A stretch of DNA of 14,520 nucleotides from JBFHRE01 sp041591895 (GCA_041591895.1 JBFHRE010000063.1:1-14520); one strand, 5' to 3'; numbered from the stretch's first letter, positions 1 to 8,099 are shown. Made by a program: numbers and translations. Notes: a model not told the origin generated them from the letters alone.

Positions 1-915
1 ACTGATCACTGCGTAGATCGCGATCGTGTACCAGTACAGAGGCGGGCGCGAGCGGTTGATGAGCTGGCGGCCATCGACCAGGTCGACCGCTCCCGGCCGA
101 ATTCCGTCCACGAAACCGCCCGCGTTCTGACTCACCCCCTGTCGACCGAAGACGACGATCTCGAACGGCGCGAACGGTGTGGCGCTGAAGAAGTCCTGGC
201 GCAACTCGTACGGCTGGATCACCGCGTCCACGACGCCGAAGTAGGGGTTGGGGAGCACGGAAAAGATCTCCCCACCTTCGCGGGAAATGACGACGTCGTT
301 GCGCGAGTAGTTCCAGAACATCTCCAGGCCCATGAACACAAACGTCCCGTATGCGATGAGGAACGCAAGCGACAGAGCGCCGGCGACGGCACCCCTGCTG
401 CTTCGCGCCCTCGACGACACCCACACGGATACCGAAGCGAGCATGAACGCCGTGACGAGCACCATGAAGAGCGCCGCAAAGACGTCGCCGAACGTGGCTC
501 CGCCGAAAATCAACGGAACGGCCGCCATCGGCAGTGCCGCGACGAGCAGGATCACCAGATAGGAGATCGACGCCGACAACTTGCCCATGATCAGTTGGAA
601 CGGGCTGAGTTGGGTCACCTGAAGCAGGTGGAGCGTCTGCCGCTCCCGCTCGCTCACGATGGACACCGAGGCCGACGACGGCACCAGGAAGATGACCGCC
701 GTCAACAGGAGCAGGACCATTGCCTGGAACAGGAACCGGCCGACATACCCGGTGGCAACCAGCCTCCCAAGTCCGGTGTTGCCTGCGATTTCCTGCGCGA
801 GTAGGTACAGAGCGTAGGTCACGAGGCCGATCGAGAACACCCACAGAGTCAGGAACGGGAGCGATCTTCGACCACGGAACCGTTCCTTGGCCTCCCTTGC
901 GAGGACGGGATTCAT
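1..915 (-). CDS. ABC-2 type transporter permease, partial (C-terminus beyond left edge)
   Basis: Membrane subunit of an ABC-2 type transporter. The 305 residues visible begin MNPVLAREAKERFRGRRS, the charged cytoplasmic N-terminus typical of permeases that pair with CcmA/NatA-type ATPases. Hydrophobic segments follow at about residues 19-41, 60-82, 103-128, 132-152 and 159-183. A polar, probably extracytoplasmic stretch runs to about residue 288, and another membrane segment (starting PPLYWYTIAIY) is cut by the window edge. The start is firm: the ATG overlaps the stop of the ATPase gene as ATGA, and a GGAGG ribosome site (positions 923-927, minus strand) sits 7 nt upstream. It is the last visible gene of the ABC-2 unit. 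The substrate cannot be told from sequence. The open frame is intact to the edge. Confident of class, not of substrate. Confidence 0.85.
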   Translation of the reverse strand, partial: MNPVLAREAKERFRGRRSLPFLTLWVFSIGLVTYALYLLAQEIAGNTGLGRLVATGYVGRFLFQAMVLLLLTAVIFLVPSSASVSIVSERERQTLHLLQVTQLSPFQLIMGKLSASISYLVILLVAALPMAAVPLIFGGATFGDVFAALFMVLVTAFMLASVSVWVSSRARSSRGAVAGALSLAFLIAYGTFVFMGLEMFWNYSRNDVVISREGGEIFSVLPNPYFGVVDAVIQPYELRQDFFSATPFAPFEIVVFGRQGVSQNAGGFVDGIRPGAVDLVDGRQLINRSRPPLYWYTIAIYAVIS

Positions 916-1841
916 TGCCGGTCCTCCGTCAACTGGAGGAAGAGCTCTTCGAGGCCGGCCGACTCCGTGCGCCACTCGTAGACCGGGATGCCCGAGCCGA
1001 CCATCAGCCCGAGCAGCCTCGCGCTCGCCTCGTCACCACCGGCCAGCACCATCCGCAGGCTCCCCCGCTCGACGCTGACCTCGGAAACGTCCTGATCTCC
1101 GGCGGCCAGATCCTGAGCCTCGTCGATGCGCTCGTCGGGGATCCTCACCGACACTCGTCGGGCCGCGGTCAGCAGCTCACGGATCTCCTCGAGCCGACCT
1201 TGAGCGCGGACCAGGCCGCCGTCGATGATCGCCATGTGTGAACAGATGCCTTCCAGCTCGGCGAGGATGTGGCTGCTGATGACCACCGTCTTACCGAGTC
1301 GGGCAAGCTCGGAGATCAGTTCCCTGAGGTGAACACGGGCCCGCGGGTCCAGCCCCGACGCAGGCTCGTCGAGCACCAGGATCTGAGGATCGTGAAGAAG
1401 TGCGCGAGCCAGAGACAATCTCTGCTTCATACCCCGTGACAGCCCGTTCACGTCCGCGTCGGCCTTGGCCTCGAGGTCGACGAGCCCGAGGAGGTCGGCG
1501 ATGACCGCCGGTCGGCGGGCAGGCTTGATGCCGTGGGTCGCCGCAAAGAAGTCGAGGTACTCGGTGGTGTTGAGGTTCTCGTAGAAGCCAAAGAAATCGG
1601 GCATATAGCCCAACATCCGTCGCACGCCGCGCGGGTCGGTGAGGGGGTCGTGGCCGGCAACATCGACCGTCCCGCCATCACGGTCGAGGAGGGTGGACAT
1701 GATCAACATCGACGTGGTTTTGCCGGCCCCGTTCGGCCCGATCAAACCGGTGATACTCCCCTCCGGGATCGACAGGTCGATCCGATCCAGGGCGACTGTG
1801 CGGCCGTAGCGCTTCTCGACGCCTTCGAACTGAATGATCAT
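912..1841 (-). CDS. ABC transporter ATP-binding protein (CcmA/NatA class)
   Basis: Cytoplasmic ATPase that powers the adjacent ABC-2 permease; 309 aa. Visible motifs are Walker A GPNGAGKT (residues 35-42), ABC signature LSRGMKQ (134-140), Walker B ILVLDEP (154-160) and the switch histidine in VISSH (191). A C-terminal extension of about 90 residues follows, as in exporters of the drug/Na+ type (DrrA/NatA). A longer open frame exists upstream, but I chose ATG 1841 because its A begins a 4-base ATGA overlap with the stop of the large membrane protein gene. Starting 12 nt earlier (MDPR) is the only close alternative. Its own stop overlaps the permease ATG in the same way, so the three genes are very likely translationally coupled. 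The catalytic residues are intact. Confidence 0.93.
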   Translation of the reverse strand: MIIQFEGVEKRYGRTVALDRIDLSIPEGSITGLIGPNGAGKTTSMLIMSTLLDRDGGTVDVAGHDPLTDPRGVRRMLGYMPDFFGFYENLNTTEYLDFFAATHGIKPARRPAVIADLLGLVDLEAKADADVNGLSRGMKQRLSLARALLHDPQILVLDEPASGLDPRARVHLRELISELARLGKTVVISSHILAELEGICSHMAIIDGGLVRAQGRLEEIRELLTAARRVSVRIPDERIDEAQDLAAGDQDVSEVSVERGSLRMVLAGGDEASARLLGLMVGSGIPVYEWRTESAGLEELFLQLTEDRQ

Positions 1842-3970
1842 GCGCGGGTCCATTCGAGAAGCACAGAGTGCGGGCTCAGCCCGACCATCTCCGGCGCGAA
1901 GATCCCCTGATTCTCGTCTCCGCCGGCGGCGTCGACACGAGACCCGGCTCGCATCACCACTTCGCCCAACGGCGAGAGAAACCGGCCGCGGTCGATCGTC
2001 TGACCGATGTCCACCTCGATGTACTCCCCGCTTGCCCAATCCCACACGGCAAACGACTCGGGAGGCGGCCCGAAATCGTTGCGGAACCGCAATTTGGGAT
2101 CCTCGGCGAGGTCGCTGGGGAGATCGAAGGAAACGAACATCTCCGTTCCCGACACGAAGAAGAATCCAGGGCCGCCCTCGACGAATCCACCTTGACCCGC
2201 CGACAGCAGTTGACCGCTCGTCTCGCCGGACTTCTGCTCTGCGCCTTCGACCGGCACCACGACCAAGGCCGGCCCGGTCACGGTCCGGGAGACACCGTCG
2301 AGCTGGACGGGGATCGGATAGTCCTCCACGAATCCGTAGAAGTACAGATTTTGCTCCGTCGTGAGGTAGCCGACGGCCTCACCCAGCGGGTAGAACAGCT
2401 GCCACGACCGCTCGTCATCCCACATCTGAAGCGCCTGCACCAACTGGTCACCGAGATTCACTCCCCCGAAGAACCCGGCGTTGCTGGGGAGTCCGATCGA
2501 GTTCGTCGCACCGGGGAGAAGCGGGTTGTCGGTCGCGGTTGGGACTTTGTTGTTCCCGCCGGCCCCCCAGGCCCAGAAGTCGAGCGAAGAGTCGTTCGAT
2601 ACGACGAGTTTGTTTCCATCCACTTGGACGGTCGGCACCTTCGGGGTGTCGGCGAGAACCTGGACCGCTCCAAACCCGAGCTGTGGGAGGTCGAACGTGA
2701 CCGAGGACCCGGAAACCCTGCCCCCGACCCCGGCCAATCCCTGCCCGACGTCGAAGAACTGGAGTCCGGTCGGATAGACGAGCGACCCGTCTGCAAAACC
2801 GAGGTCGTGGGATCCGGCCTGGCCGGCGGCGAGGACCACCACGCTCCGCTGACCGAGTCCCGAAGCCGATTGCACCACGATGGTGGCGTGCGTCGTCTCC
2901 GATTGCGTCAGCCGCTGTCGCCCTGCGAGCGCGAACCCGGCCACTGCAACGAGGCTGATGGCGGGAATGGTCACCCACGCCAGCTCACGCCGCTTGATCC
3001 TCTGCAGGATCATGAGATTCACCGGCCCGACCAGCAGCGCATAGCCGGCGATTGCAGCGAGGAGCCACGGCAACGACTGGGCTTGAGACCCTCCCGAGTT
3101 GGAGGCGGCCTGGGCGAGGGCTCGCTCCGGGGTTTGCCAGGGATCACGGTTGGCGATCTGGATCGGAACCGGCCGCAGGGCCGCACTCCATGAATCCGAG
3201 AGCTCATCGATGGCGTCCACCACCAGGATCTCGCCCTCTCCCAGCTCGTAGACCGAGCCGCCGGACATAACCCCCACCGGAACGACGTCTTCCGCCGTGG
3301 GGACGGCGGTGGTGATCAGCCGCCCACCTTGTTCGATCCAACCGAACAAGGCCTCCGGGTCGTCGCCGAACTCGTCGGTCACGATGTAGCCGAGCGGCTC
3401 GTAGGGACCCTGAAGGGTCGGCAGTCCGAGCGCCTGCACCGGGACGTCGGCGATGTCGGTTCGCACCCGTCCGAGTTGCTGGATCACCTCGTTGCCGAAG
3501 CCGTATACCCCGACCAGCAGGTCGTCTCCCGGGAGCCGGAGCTGCAACACGGAGGTGGCTACCGCCTGTTCGCTCCCGGTGGGATACAGACGAACTCGCG
3601 TCACCTGGCCCGAGAAGGGTGGGGCGGTGATCTCGAAGGTCTTCGTCGATCCGGCCGGAACCTCGGCCGGTACCCTGATCAGCGCTCCCGAGGCGTTGAG
3701 TTCGATCTCGCCGGCGAACAGCACTTCGGTGGTGATGGTCACCACCACGGTCAAGGGCTTGTTGGGAGCCGCGTAGCCGCCGATACCGGCAGACGCCTCC
3801 AACTCGATACCGGTCTGGGCCGACACCGGCAGCCCGGCTCCGGTGAGCAGAGCCACCACTGCTCCGACCACGAGCAGACGCCCGCGAAGTCGCACTCGGC
3901 GAGTCAGAGCTGGGAGCCTGTGGAGCGGCATGCCGAAGTGACGTTCGGAACGGCCAAATGGTTCCCGCAT
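1838..3970 (-). CDS. Large two-TM exported accessory protein of the ABC-2 system (uncharacterised)
   Basis: A 710-aa protein I do not recognise as a named family. It has a hydrophobic signal segment (about residues 31-50, ending LPVSAQ), an extracytoplasmic region of about 250 residues, and two closely spaced membrane helices at about 300-322 and 330-349 joined by the basic loop QRIKRREL. A second extracytoplasmic region of about 360 residues follows. Residues 150-230 (LLVGVYGFGN ... GWIEQGGRLI) look like a Rossmann-like flavodoxin/GATase-type fold, as in the GldG/DUF4350-type partners of ABC-2 exporters. That comparison is inference. ATG 3970 is preferred because a perfect AGGAGG lies 9 nt upstream; the open frame itself extends to 4063, into nfuA, and MPLHRLP (ATG 3931) is an alternative start. 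It follows nfuA by 34 bp and its stop overlaps the ATPase start, so it is probably a subunit or substrate-handling partner. Confidence 0.8.
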   Translation of the reverse strand: MREPFGRSERHFGMPLHRLPALTRRVRLRGRLLVVGAVVALLTGAGLPVSAQTGIELEASAGIGGYAAPNKPLTVVVTITTEVLFAGEIELNASGALIRVPAEVPAGSTKTFEITAPPFSGQVTRVRLYPTGSEQAVATSVLQLRLPGDDLLVGVYGFGNEVIQQLGRVRTDIADVPVQALGLPTLQGPYEPLGYIVTDEFGDDPEALFGWIEQGGRLITTAVPTAEDVVPVGVMSGGSVYELGEGEILVVDAIDELSDSWSAALRPVPIQIANRDPWQTPERALAQAASNSGGSQAQSLPWLLAAIAGYALLVGPVNLMILQRIKRRELAWVTIPAISLVAVAGFALAGRQRLTQSETTHATIVVQSASGLGQRSVVVLAAGQAGSHDLGFADGSLVYPTGLQFFDVGQGLAGVGGRVSGSSVTFDLPQLGFGAVQVLADTPKVPTVQVDGNKLVVSNDSSLDFWAWGAGGNNKVPTATDNPLLPGATNSIGLPSNAGFFGGVNLGDQLVQALQMWDDERSWQLFYPLGEAVGYLTTEQNLYFYGFVEDYPIPVQLDGVSRTVTGPALVVVPVEGAEQKSGETSGQLLSAGQGGFVEGGPGFFFVSGTEMFVSFDLPSDLAEDPKLRFRNDFGPPPESFAVWDWASGEYIEVDIGQTIDRGRFLSPLGEVVMRAGSRVDAAGGDENQGIFAPEMVGLSPHSVLLEWTRA

Positions 3971-3979
3971 CAGCCAGCC

Positions 3980-3985
3980 CCTCCT
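3980..3985 (-). promoter_or_regulatory. Ribosome binding site deciding the start of the large ABC accessory gene
   Basis: AGGAGG on the minus strand, 9 nt before ATG 3970. It supports this start over the longer frame that would overlap nfuA and over the internal ATG at 3931. Confidence 0.75.
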
Positions 3986-4004
3986 GATCGAGCCGCGGCC
4001 GTTC

Positions 4005-4619
4005 CTATTTCTTGGATGCCTGGTAATAGGGGTTGTCGCCGGAACCGTGGTCGGTGACGTCAACGACTCCTGTCAGCTCGGGGATGGCGTCCATGAGGAT
4101 CCGTTCGATCCCTTGTTTCAGGGTGACCTGCGCCATGCCGCATCCCTGACACCCTCCGAACAGTCGCAGGTATGCCACCGACTCGTCGACCGAGACCAAT
4201 TCGGCTCCACCGCCATGCATCGCGATCGCCGGGTTCACCTGCTCGGTGATGACGGTCTGCACCTGCTCTGCGAGCGGTCCGGTGAGATCACCCTGGGGGG
4301 CAGCCATCGCCGGCGACGCCGGGGTGTTGGGATTGTCCATGGCCAACCCCTGCTCGGTCAGCTTGAGGACCGATCCCTGAAGCTTGTCGATATCCGCGCG
4401 CCGGAGGACCAGCGGCAGATCGCCGTGATACTCGATCAGGTGATCGTCGCCCGCGTGGGCGGACAGAGCGGCAAAGCTCAGCTCGTAGGCGAACTGCATG
4501 CCCCGCATCCCGGTGATTTCGATCAGGAGCCCATACGGCTCGTCACCCGGTTCGGACTCCCTCAGCCTGAGGATCATCTCCGCGGCGTCGGGCTCAACTT
4601 TGAATACCGTTTCAGCCAT
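4005..4619 (-). CDS. nfuA: NfuA-type Fe-S cluster carrier
   Basis: Scaffold/carrier that delivers [4Fe-4S] clusters to apo-enzymes; cytoplasmic, 204 aa, close to the length of NfuA proteins. Residues 1-95 resemble an A-type (IscA/HesB-like) domain without any cysteine, the degenerate form expected in NfuA. A Pro/Ala linker (about 97-112) follows, and residues 115-190 form the Nfu domain with MHGGGAELV (134-142) and the cluster-binding CQGC (157-160). No other cysteines are present. ATG 4619 is preceded by TACGCT and 7 nt, so the mRNA is probably leaderless. The gene is divergent from the ATP-grasp gene and 34 bp upstream of the ABC accessory gene, with which it may be co-transcribed. No suf or isc genes are in view. 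Confidence 0.9.
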   Translation of the reverse strand: MAETVFKVEPDAAEMILRLRESEPGDEPYGLLIEITGMRGMQFAYELSFAALSAHAGDDHLIEYHGDLPLVLRRADIDKLQGSVLKLTEQGLAMDNPNTPASPAMAAPQGDLTGPLAEQVQTVITEQVNPAIAMHGGGAELVSVDESVAYLRLFGGCQGCGMAQVTLKQGIERILMDAIPELTGVVDVTDHGSGDNPYYQASKK

Positions 4620-4626
4620 CGCCAAC

Positions 4627-4632
4627 AGCGTA
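4627..4632 (-). promoter_or_regulatory. -10 box of nfuA, leaderless type
   Basis: TACGCT on the minus strand followed by 7 nt and ATG 4619. It matches TANNNT at the distance that puts the transcription start on or next to the start codon. No Shine-Dalgarno sequence is present. Confidence 0.55.
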
Positions 4633-4656
4633 GTCCCCCGAGGCGGCAAGCCCCGA

Positions 4657-4684
4657 TTGGACCCGGCCCTCGCCGACCTAGTCT
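4657..4684 (+). promoter_or_regulatory. Promoter of the ATP-grasp/MFS operon, leaderless type
   Basis: TTGGAC (4657-4662), 16 nt, then TAGTCT (4679-4684), 7 nt, then ATG 4692. The -35-like hexamer is only a partial match to TTGACA. The -10 box and its spacing to the ATG fit a leaderless transcript. The 72-bp gap (4620-4691) also carries the nfuA promoter on the other strand. Confidence 0.55.
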
Positions 4685-4691
4685 CCTCGCG

Positions 4692-5903
4692 ATGGCACGG
4701 ATCCTGATCGTCGCCCCCACCGACTCCTATCGGGTGCCCGATTTCGTCCGCGCCGCCGAGGGACTCGGAGTCGAGCTCTCGATCGCGTCGGAGCAGGCGC
4801 TTCCGTATGCCAGGGACGACAGCTTCGTCGAGATCGACTGCGACGACGTCGAGCAGGCCAGCGACCGCCTGGTTGAACTGGCGATTCGAACGCCCATCGA
4901 CGCCATCGTCGCCATCGACGACCGCGGAGTGGCAGCCGCCGCTCGCGCCTCCGAACGGTTGGGTCTCCCCCATCATCGAGCGCGAGCGGTCGATCTGACA
5001 CTCGACAAGCTCGCACTCCGGCAAGCCCTCACCCGCTCCGAAGTTCCCCAGCCCACCTTCGCCGCAGTTCCGCACGGCTCGGACGGCATCGCCGAGTTCG
5101 ACGCGCTCGGTGGCCCGGTGGTCCTCAAGCCCGTCGGACTGTCCGCCAGCCGGGGCGTGATCAGGGTCGATGCTCGAGAGGATGTTCCCTCAGTGGTGGA
5201 GAGGATTCGGGACATCCAGGCCGTAGCCGGCGTCGACCGGACCACACCGCTCCTCATGGAGCGCTACGTTCACGGCGTCGAGGTCGCAGTCGAGGCGATC
5301 GCGTTCGAGGGTGTCGTCGAAGTGCTCGCCGTGTTCGACAAGCCAGACCCGCTCACGGGGCCGTACTTCGAGGAAACGATCTACGTGACGCCGTCGCGTC
5401 TGCCCGAGTCCACTCTGGCGGAGGCGACCCGGGTCACCAGAATGGCGGCGGCAGCCATCGGTTTGTCAGAAGGACCGATACACGCCGAATTGCGAATCGA
5501 CGGCGAGGCCGTTCACCTGATCGAGATCGCAGCCCGAACCATCGGTGGGTCGTGCTCCAGAAGCCTCGGGTTCGGCCTCTCCGACACCTCACTCGAGACC
5601 GTCGTCATCCGCCATGCGCTCGGGATGCACAAACACCTCGGCTCCCGGCCGGGAGCGAGCGGCGTGATGATGCTGCCCATTCCCCGCTCCGGCGTGTTGC
5701 AGGCGGTTGGCGGGAAAGACGACTGCCTGGCGGTCGACGGGATCATCGATCTCGAGATATCGATCCCGATCGGGGAACGGGTAGTGGCGATTCCCGAGGG
5801 AGCCCGGTATCTAGGATTTCTCTTCGCCCGTTGCCCGACACCCGAGGCCGTCGAGGCGGCGCTCAGGGAAGGCCACTCCCGGCTGGAGATCCGGATCGGC
5901 TGA
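4692..5903 (+). CDS. ATP-grasp domain ligase (amino-acid ligase-like)
   Basis: A 403-aa ATP-grasp enzyme. The family activates a carboxylate as an acyl-phosphate and joins it to an amine. Residues 1-95 form a Rossmann-like pre-ATP-grasp domain (MARILIVAPT). DKLALRQAL (105-113) begins the ATP-grasp core. VVLKPVGLSASRGV (143-156) carries the nucleotide-binding Lys146 and a glycine/serine loop. MERYVHGVEVAVE (189-201) is the central strand. HAELRID (264-270) and IEIAARTIGG (277-286) supply the Mg2+ ligands Glu266 and Glu278. The C-terminal 90 residues resemble the lid region of BacD/carnosine-synthase-like ligases. The open frame extends upstream into nfuA antisense, but ATG 4692 has a leaderless promoter and the first recognisable beta strand. 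It overlaps the MFS start as TGATG. Substrates are unknown; biosynthetic carboxylases (PurK-like) fit the neighbours less well. Confidence 0.88.
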   Translation: MARILIVAPTDSYRVPDFVRAAEGLGVELSIASEQALPYARDDSFVEIDCDDVEQASDRLVELAIRTPIDAIVAIDDRGVAAAARASERLGLPHHRARAVDLTLDKLALRQALTRSEVPQPTFAAVPHGSDGIAEFDALGGPVVLKPVGLSASRGVIRVDAREDVPSVVERIRDIQAVAGVDRTTPLLMERYVHGVEVAVEAIAFEGVVEVLAVFDKPDPLTGPYFEETIYVTPSRLPESTLAEATRVTRMAAAAIGLSEGPIHAELRIDGEAVHLIEIAARTIGGSCSRSLGFGLSDTSLETVVIRHALGMHKHLGSRPGASGVMMLPIPRSGVLQAVGGKDDCLAVDGIIDLEISIPIGERVVAIPEGARYLGFLFARCPTPEAVEAALREGHSRLEIRIG

Positions 5904-7012
5904 TGTTCGCCCCGGTCCGAGCGATCACTTCCTATCGCCCCAACTCGTCGGTTGGGGTGCTCGTGGCCGTCGCAGTCACCACCGCGGTGTTCTCGGCCAC
6001 CCCGTTCCTGATTCCGAGCGTCGCCGAGCAACTCGGAGTGGGTCTCGGCATCGCCGGGATCATCTCGACCGCCCAGGTCGGTGGCTTCGCGGTGGCCTCT
6101 CTCACCGCCGGGCGCCGGCTCTCACCTTCTCGAAGGATTCTCGTCGTGGCCGCCATCTCCTTGGCGGTAGTCAACGTCGCGAGCGGGTTCGCTCCGAACC
6201 TGACCTGGCTGGCAGGGCTTCGGGTGCTGGCGGGAGTGGCGATGGGAGTCACCACCTGGGTCGGATGGTCCGAGGGCTCTCGGCAGGAGCGAGGTATCGC
6301 CGAGGTGGCGGCCGTCGGGCCGATCGTCGCGGTGATCGGATCTCCGCTGCTGGCGACGCTCGCCGACGTCGGCGGGTACCGCCTCGTCTATTTGAGCCTC
6401 GCGGTCGTTGCGCTGGCACCGATTGTGACACCGATCCGGGTCGAGACGGTGTCGCGAATCGGTGGTGCGGTCTCGGACAGCCGCTCCAACCGGGTTCTTC
6501 TTGCCGCTCTCGTGCTCTTGACCTTCTCGGGGTCGGCCCTCTTTGTCTTCTGCGCTGCGATCGGCGCTCGTACCGGGCTCTCGCCGCTGGCGGTCTCCTC
6601 CAGTTTCAGCCTCAATGCCCTCGCCGGCCTGGTGGCAACCCGCCTCAACTCACGTCATCCCGGCCGCTGGTTGCTGTTCACTTCCGGCGCAGCCCTGCTG
6701 ACCGGCCTTGCCGGCACGCCGTGGGCGTTCGTGGCCGGCATGGCGGCCTGGGGGTTCGGATTCTGGATGGCCGTTCCGTCGGTGATGGCCATGCTGGCGG
6801 CGCGATCCCTCCGACCGGACGAGCGCATGGGGGACGCTCAATCGTTCATGGCCTTTGGCCGGATGCTCGGCCCCGCTGCGGGCGGGATGATCCTGGGAGA
6901 AGGCCGGTTCGCGACTCTGGCAGTCATGGCGTCAGCCGTGATGGGAGCGTCGGCGGTCACCGTGGAGGCGGTCGAGCGGGGCCGGGCCGCTCAGAGGGCC
7001 AGAACGCCCTGA
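5903..7012 (+). CDS. MFS transporter
   Basis: Major facilitator superfamily carrier, 369 aa, rather short for 12 helices but with hydrophobic segments along its whole length. Helix 1 is about residues 17-38, helix 2 about 48-69 and ends in AGRRLSPSRR, an equivalent of the conserved MFS loop 2-3 motif. LAGLRVLAGVAMG (103-115) matches the helix 4 motif. The central loop is about 178-198, and the second half runs from about 199 to 355 with GFGFWMAVPSVMAML in the tenth helix. ATG 5903 shares its A with the TGA stop of the ATP-grasp gene, so the two are co-translated. That coupling suggests it exports the ligase product, as BacE does for bacilysin. This is inference; import of a substrate is also possible. 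Its last 22 nt are antisense to the end of the phosphofructokinase gene. Confidence 0.88.
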   Translation: MFAPVRAITSYRPNSSVGVLVAVAVTTAVFSATPFLIPSVAEQLGVGLGIAGIISTAQVGGFAVASLTAGRRLSPSRRILVVAAISLAVVNVASGFAPNLTWLAGLRVLAGVAMGVTTWVGWSEGSRQERGIAEVAAVGPIVAVIGSPLLATLADVGGYRLVYLSLAVVALAPIVTPIRVETVSRIGGAVSDSRSNRVLLAALVLLTFSGSALFVFCAAIGARTGLSPLAVSSSFSLNALAGLVATRLNSRHPGRWLLFTSGAALLTGLAGTPWAFVAGMAAWGFGFWMAVPSVMAMLAARSLRPDERMGDAQSFMAFGRMLGPAAGGMILGEGRFATLAVMASAVMGASAVTVEAVERGRAAQRARTP

Positions 7013-8082
7013 ATCGACTCCATTCGCCGCACCCGATCCATCGTGATCTCGCTCGAGCCGTCGAGCAGCGCCTGGGTCTCCTCCAACACCCCGGCAATCG
7101 GAAACAAACGGACGAAGCTGTCCGACGTGGCCTCTCCTTGATCGGTGAGGTTCCAGCCGGTCATGAGATCGGTGCGGCCCGCCAGGAGTGCATCGACCGC
7201 GACCAGGCCGAAGCGGCCCGCCAGGAGCCGGTCGCGGAACGAGGAGTTGCCGCCGCGGACCAGGTGGCCGAGAACCGTGCCCCGGATCTCGATGTCCTTC
7301 ATGTCGGACAGTTCGGCTTCGACCTCGTTCACGAGCATGTGGGTCGGGATGTCCACTCCCTCGGCCTTGATGATCAGCACCCGGCGTTTGCCACGACTGC
7401 TGGAGAAGCTCGAACGTATGCAACTGGCGACGGATTCGATCACTTCATCGTAGGTTCGATCGTGTTCGGGCAGGAGAACGGCGTCGGCGGCCGTCGCCAC
7501 TGCGCTGGCCATCGCCAGGTATCCCGAGTCCCGTCCCATGACCTCGACGATGAATGCCCGGTGGTGGGAGCGAGCTGTGTCCGAGATGCGGTCGCAGGCC
7601 TCCACGATCGTGTTGAGGGCAGTGTCGACGCCGAGGGCCTCGCGAGTCAGCCCGATGTCGTTGTCGATCGAGGCCGGTATCCCGACGACATGCACGTCGG
7701 TCTCCGTGGCCAGGGCATGCGCCCCGGCCATGGATCCGTTGCCGCCGATCACGATCAGCCCGCCGACACCGTCCTCGATGAGCGAAACTGCGGCCGCCTG
7801 CCGGTGAGCAGGTTCGTAGAACCTGCTCGACCGGGCTGAGCCGAGGAACGTGCCCCCAAGTCCGGAGACGCGATCCAGGTCGGCGTCGGGTAAGACGGCT
7901 CCGTCTTCGGTGCGACGGGCGAGGGGCCGGTAGGCGCCATCGATGAGCCCGTCGTAACCATCGACGACCCCGACGACCTGAACTCCGCGGGCCGCCGCGA
8001 CCTTGACGACCGCCTGGATGGCGGAGTTCATCCCGGGAGCATCGCCACCAGAGGTGAGTACGGCAATCTTGTCTATCAACAT
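6991..8082 (-). CDS. pfkA: 6-phosphofructokinase, atypical active site
   Basis: Phosphorylates fructose 6-phosphate in glycolysis; cytoplasmic, 363 aa, longer than the roughly 320 aa of E. coli PfkA. Motifs in order are LTSGGDAPGMN (9-19), GGNGS (113-117), PASIDNDIG (136-144) with the catalytic Asp140, MGRDSGYLA (182-190), IKAEGV (238-243) and GHLVRGGNSSFRDR (272-285). Two positions differ from classical ATP-dependent enzymes: the Mg2+-binding Asp of GGDGS is Asn115, and the Gly of PGTIDND is Ala137. The Gly after Asn115 is of the ATP rather than the PPi type. ATG 8082 is chosen because MLIDKIAVLTSGG aligns with family N-termini, although the frame stays open to 8307. It is divergent from the propeller lipoprotein (34 bp) and its end overlaps the MFS gene by 22 nt. 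Confidence 0.92.
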   Translation of the reverse strand: MLIDKIAVLTSGGDAPGMNSAIQAVVKVAAARGVQVVGVVDGYDGLIDGAYRPLARRTEDGAVLPDADLDRVSGLGGTFLGSARSSRFYEPAHRQAAAVSLIEDGVGGLIVIGGNGSMAGAHALATETDVHVVGIPASIDNDIGLTREALGVDTALNTIVEACDRISDTARSHHRAFIVEVMGRDSGYLAMASAVATAADAVLLPEHDRTYDEVIESVASCIRSSFSSSRGKRRVLIIKAEGVDIPTHMLVNEVEAELSDMKDIEIRGTVLGHLVRGGNSSFRDRLLAGRFGLVAVDALLAGRTDLMTGWNLTDQGEATSDSFVRLFPIAGVLEETQALLDGSSEITMDRVRRMESIQGVLAL

Positions 8083-8099
8083 GTCTCCGAAGACCGGCC

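Noticed and set aside
1868..3193. Long plus-strand open frame antisense to the large ABC accessory gene
   Set aside because: It mirrors the GC-rich codon pattern of the minus-strand gene, lacks a ribosome site and has low-complexity Arg/Gly/Pro-rich sequence without domains. The minus-strand gene has a signal peptide, membrane helices and coupled neighbours.
4620..5075. N-terminal extension of NfuA across the divergent gap
   Set aside because: The frame is open, but the extension is antisense to the ATP-grasp gene. NfuA family length and the leaderless -10 box support the start at 4619.
6265..7839. Plus-strand open frame of about 520 codons across the MFS and pfkA genes
   Set aside because: It spans two clearly recognisable genes in another frame and strand and shows no domain or start signal.
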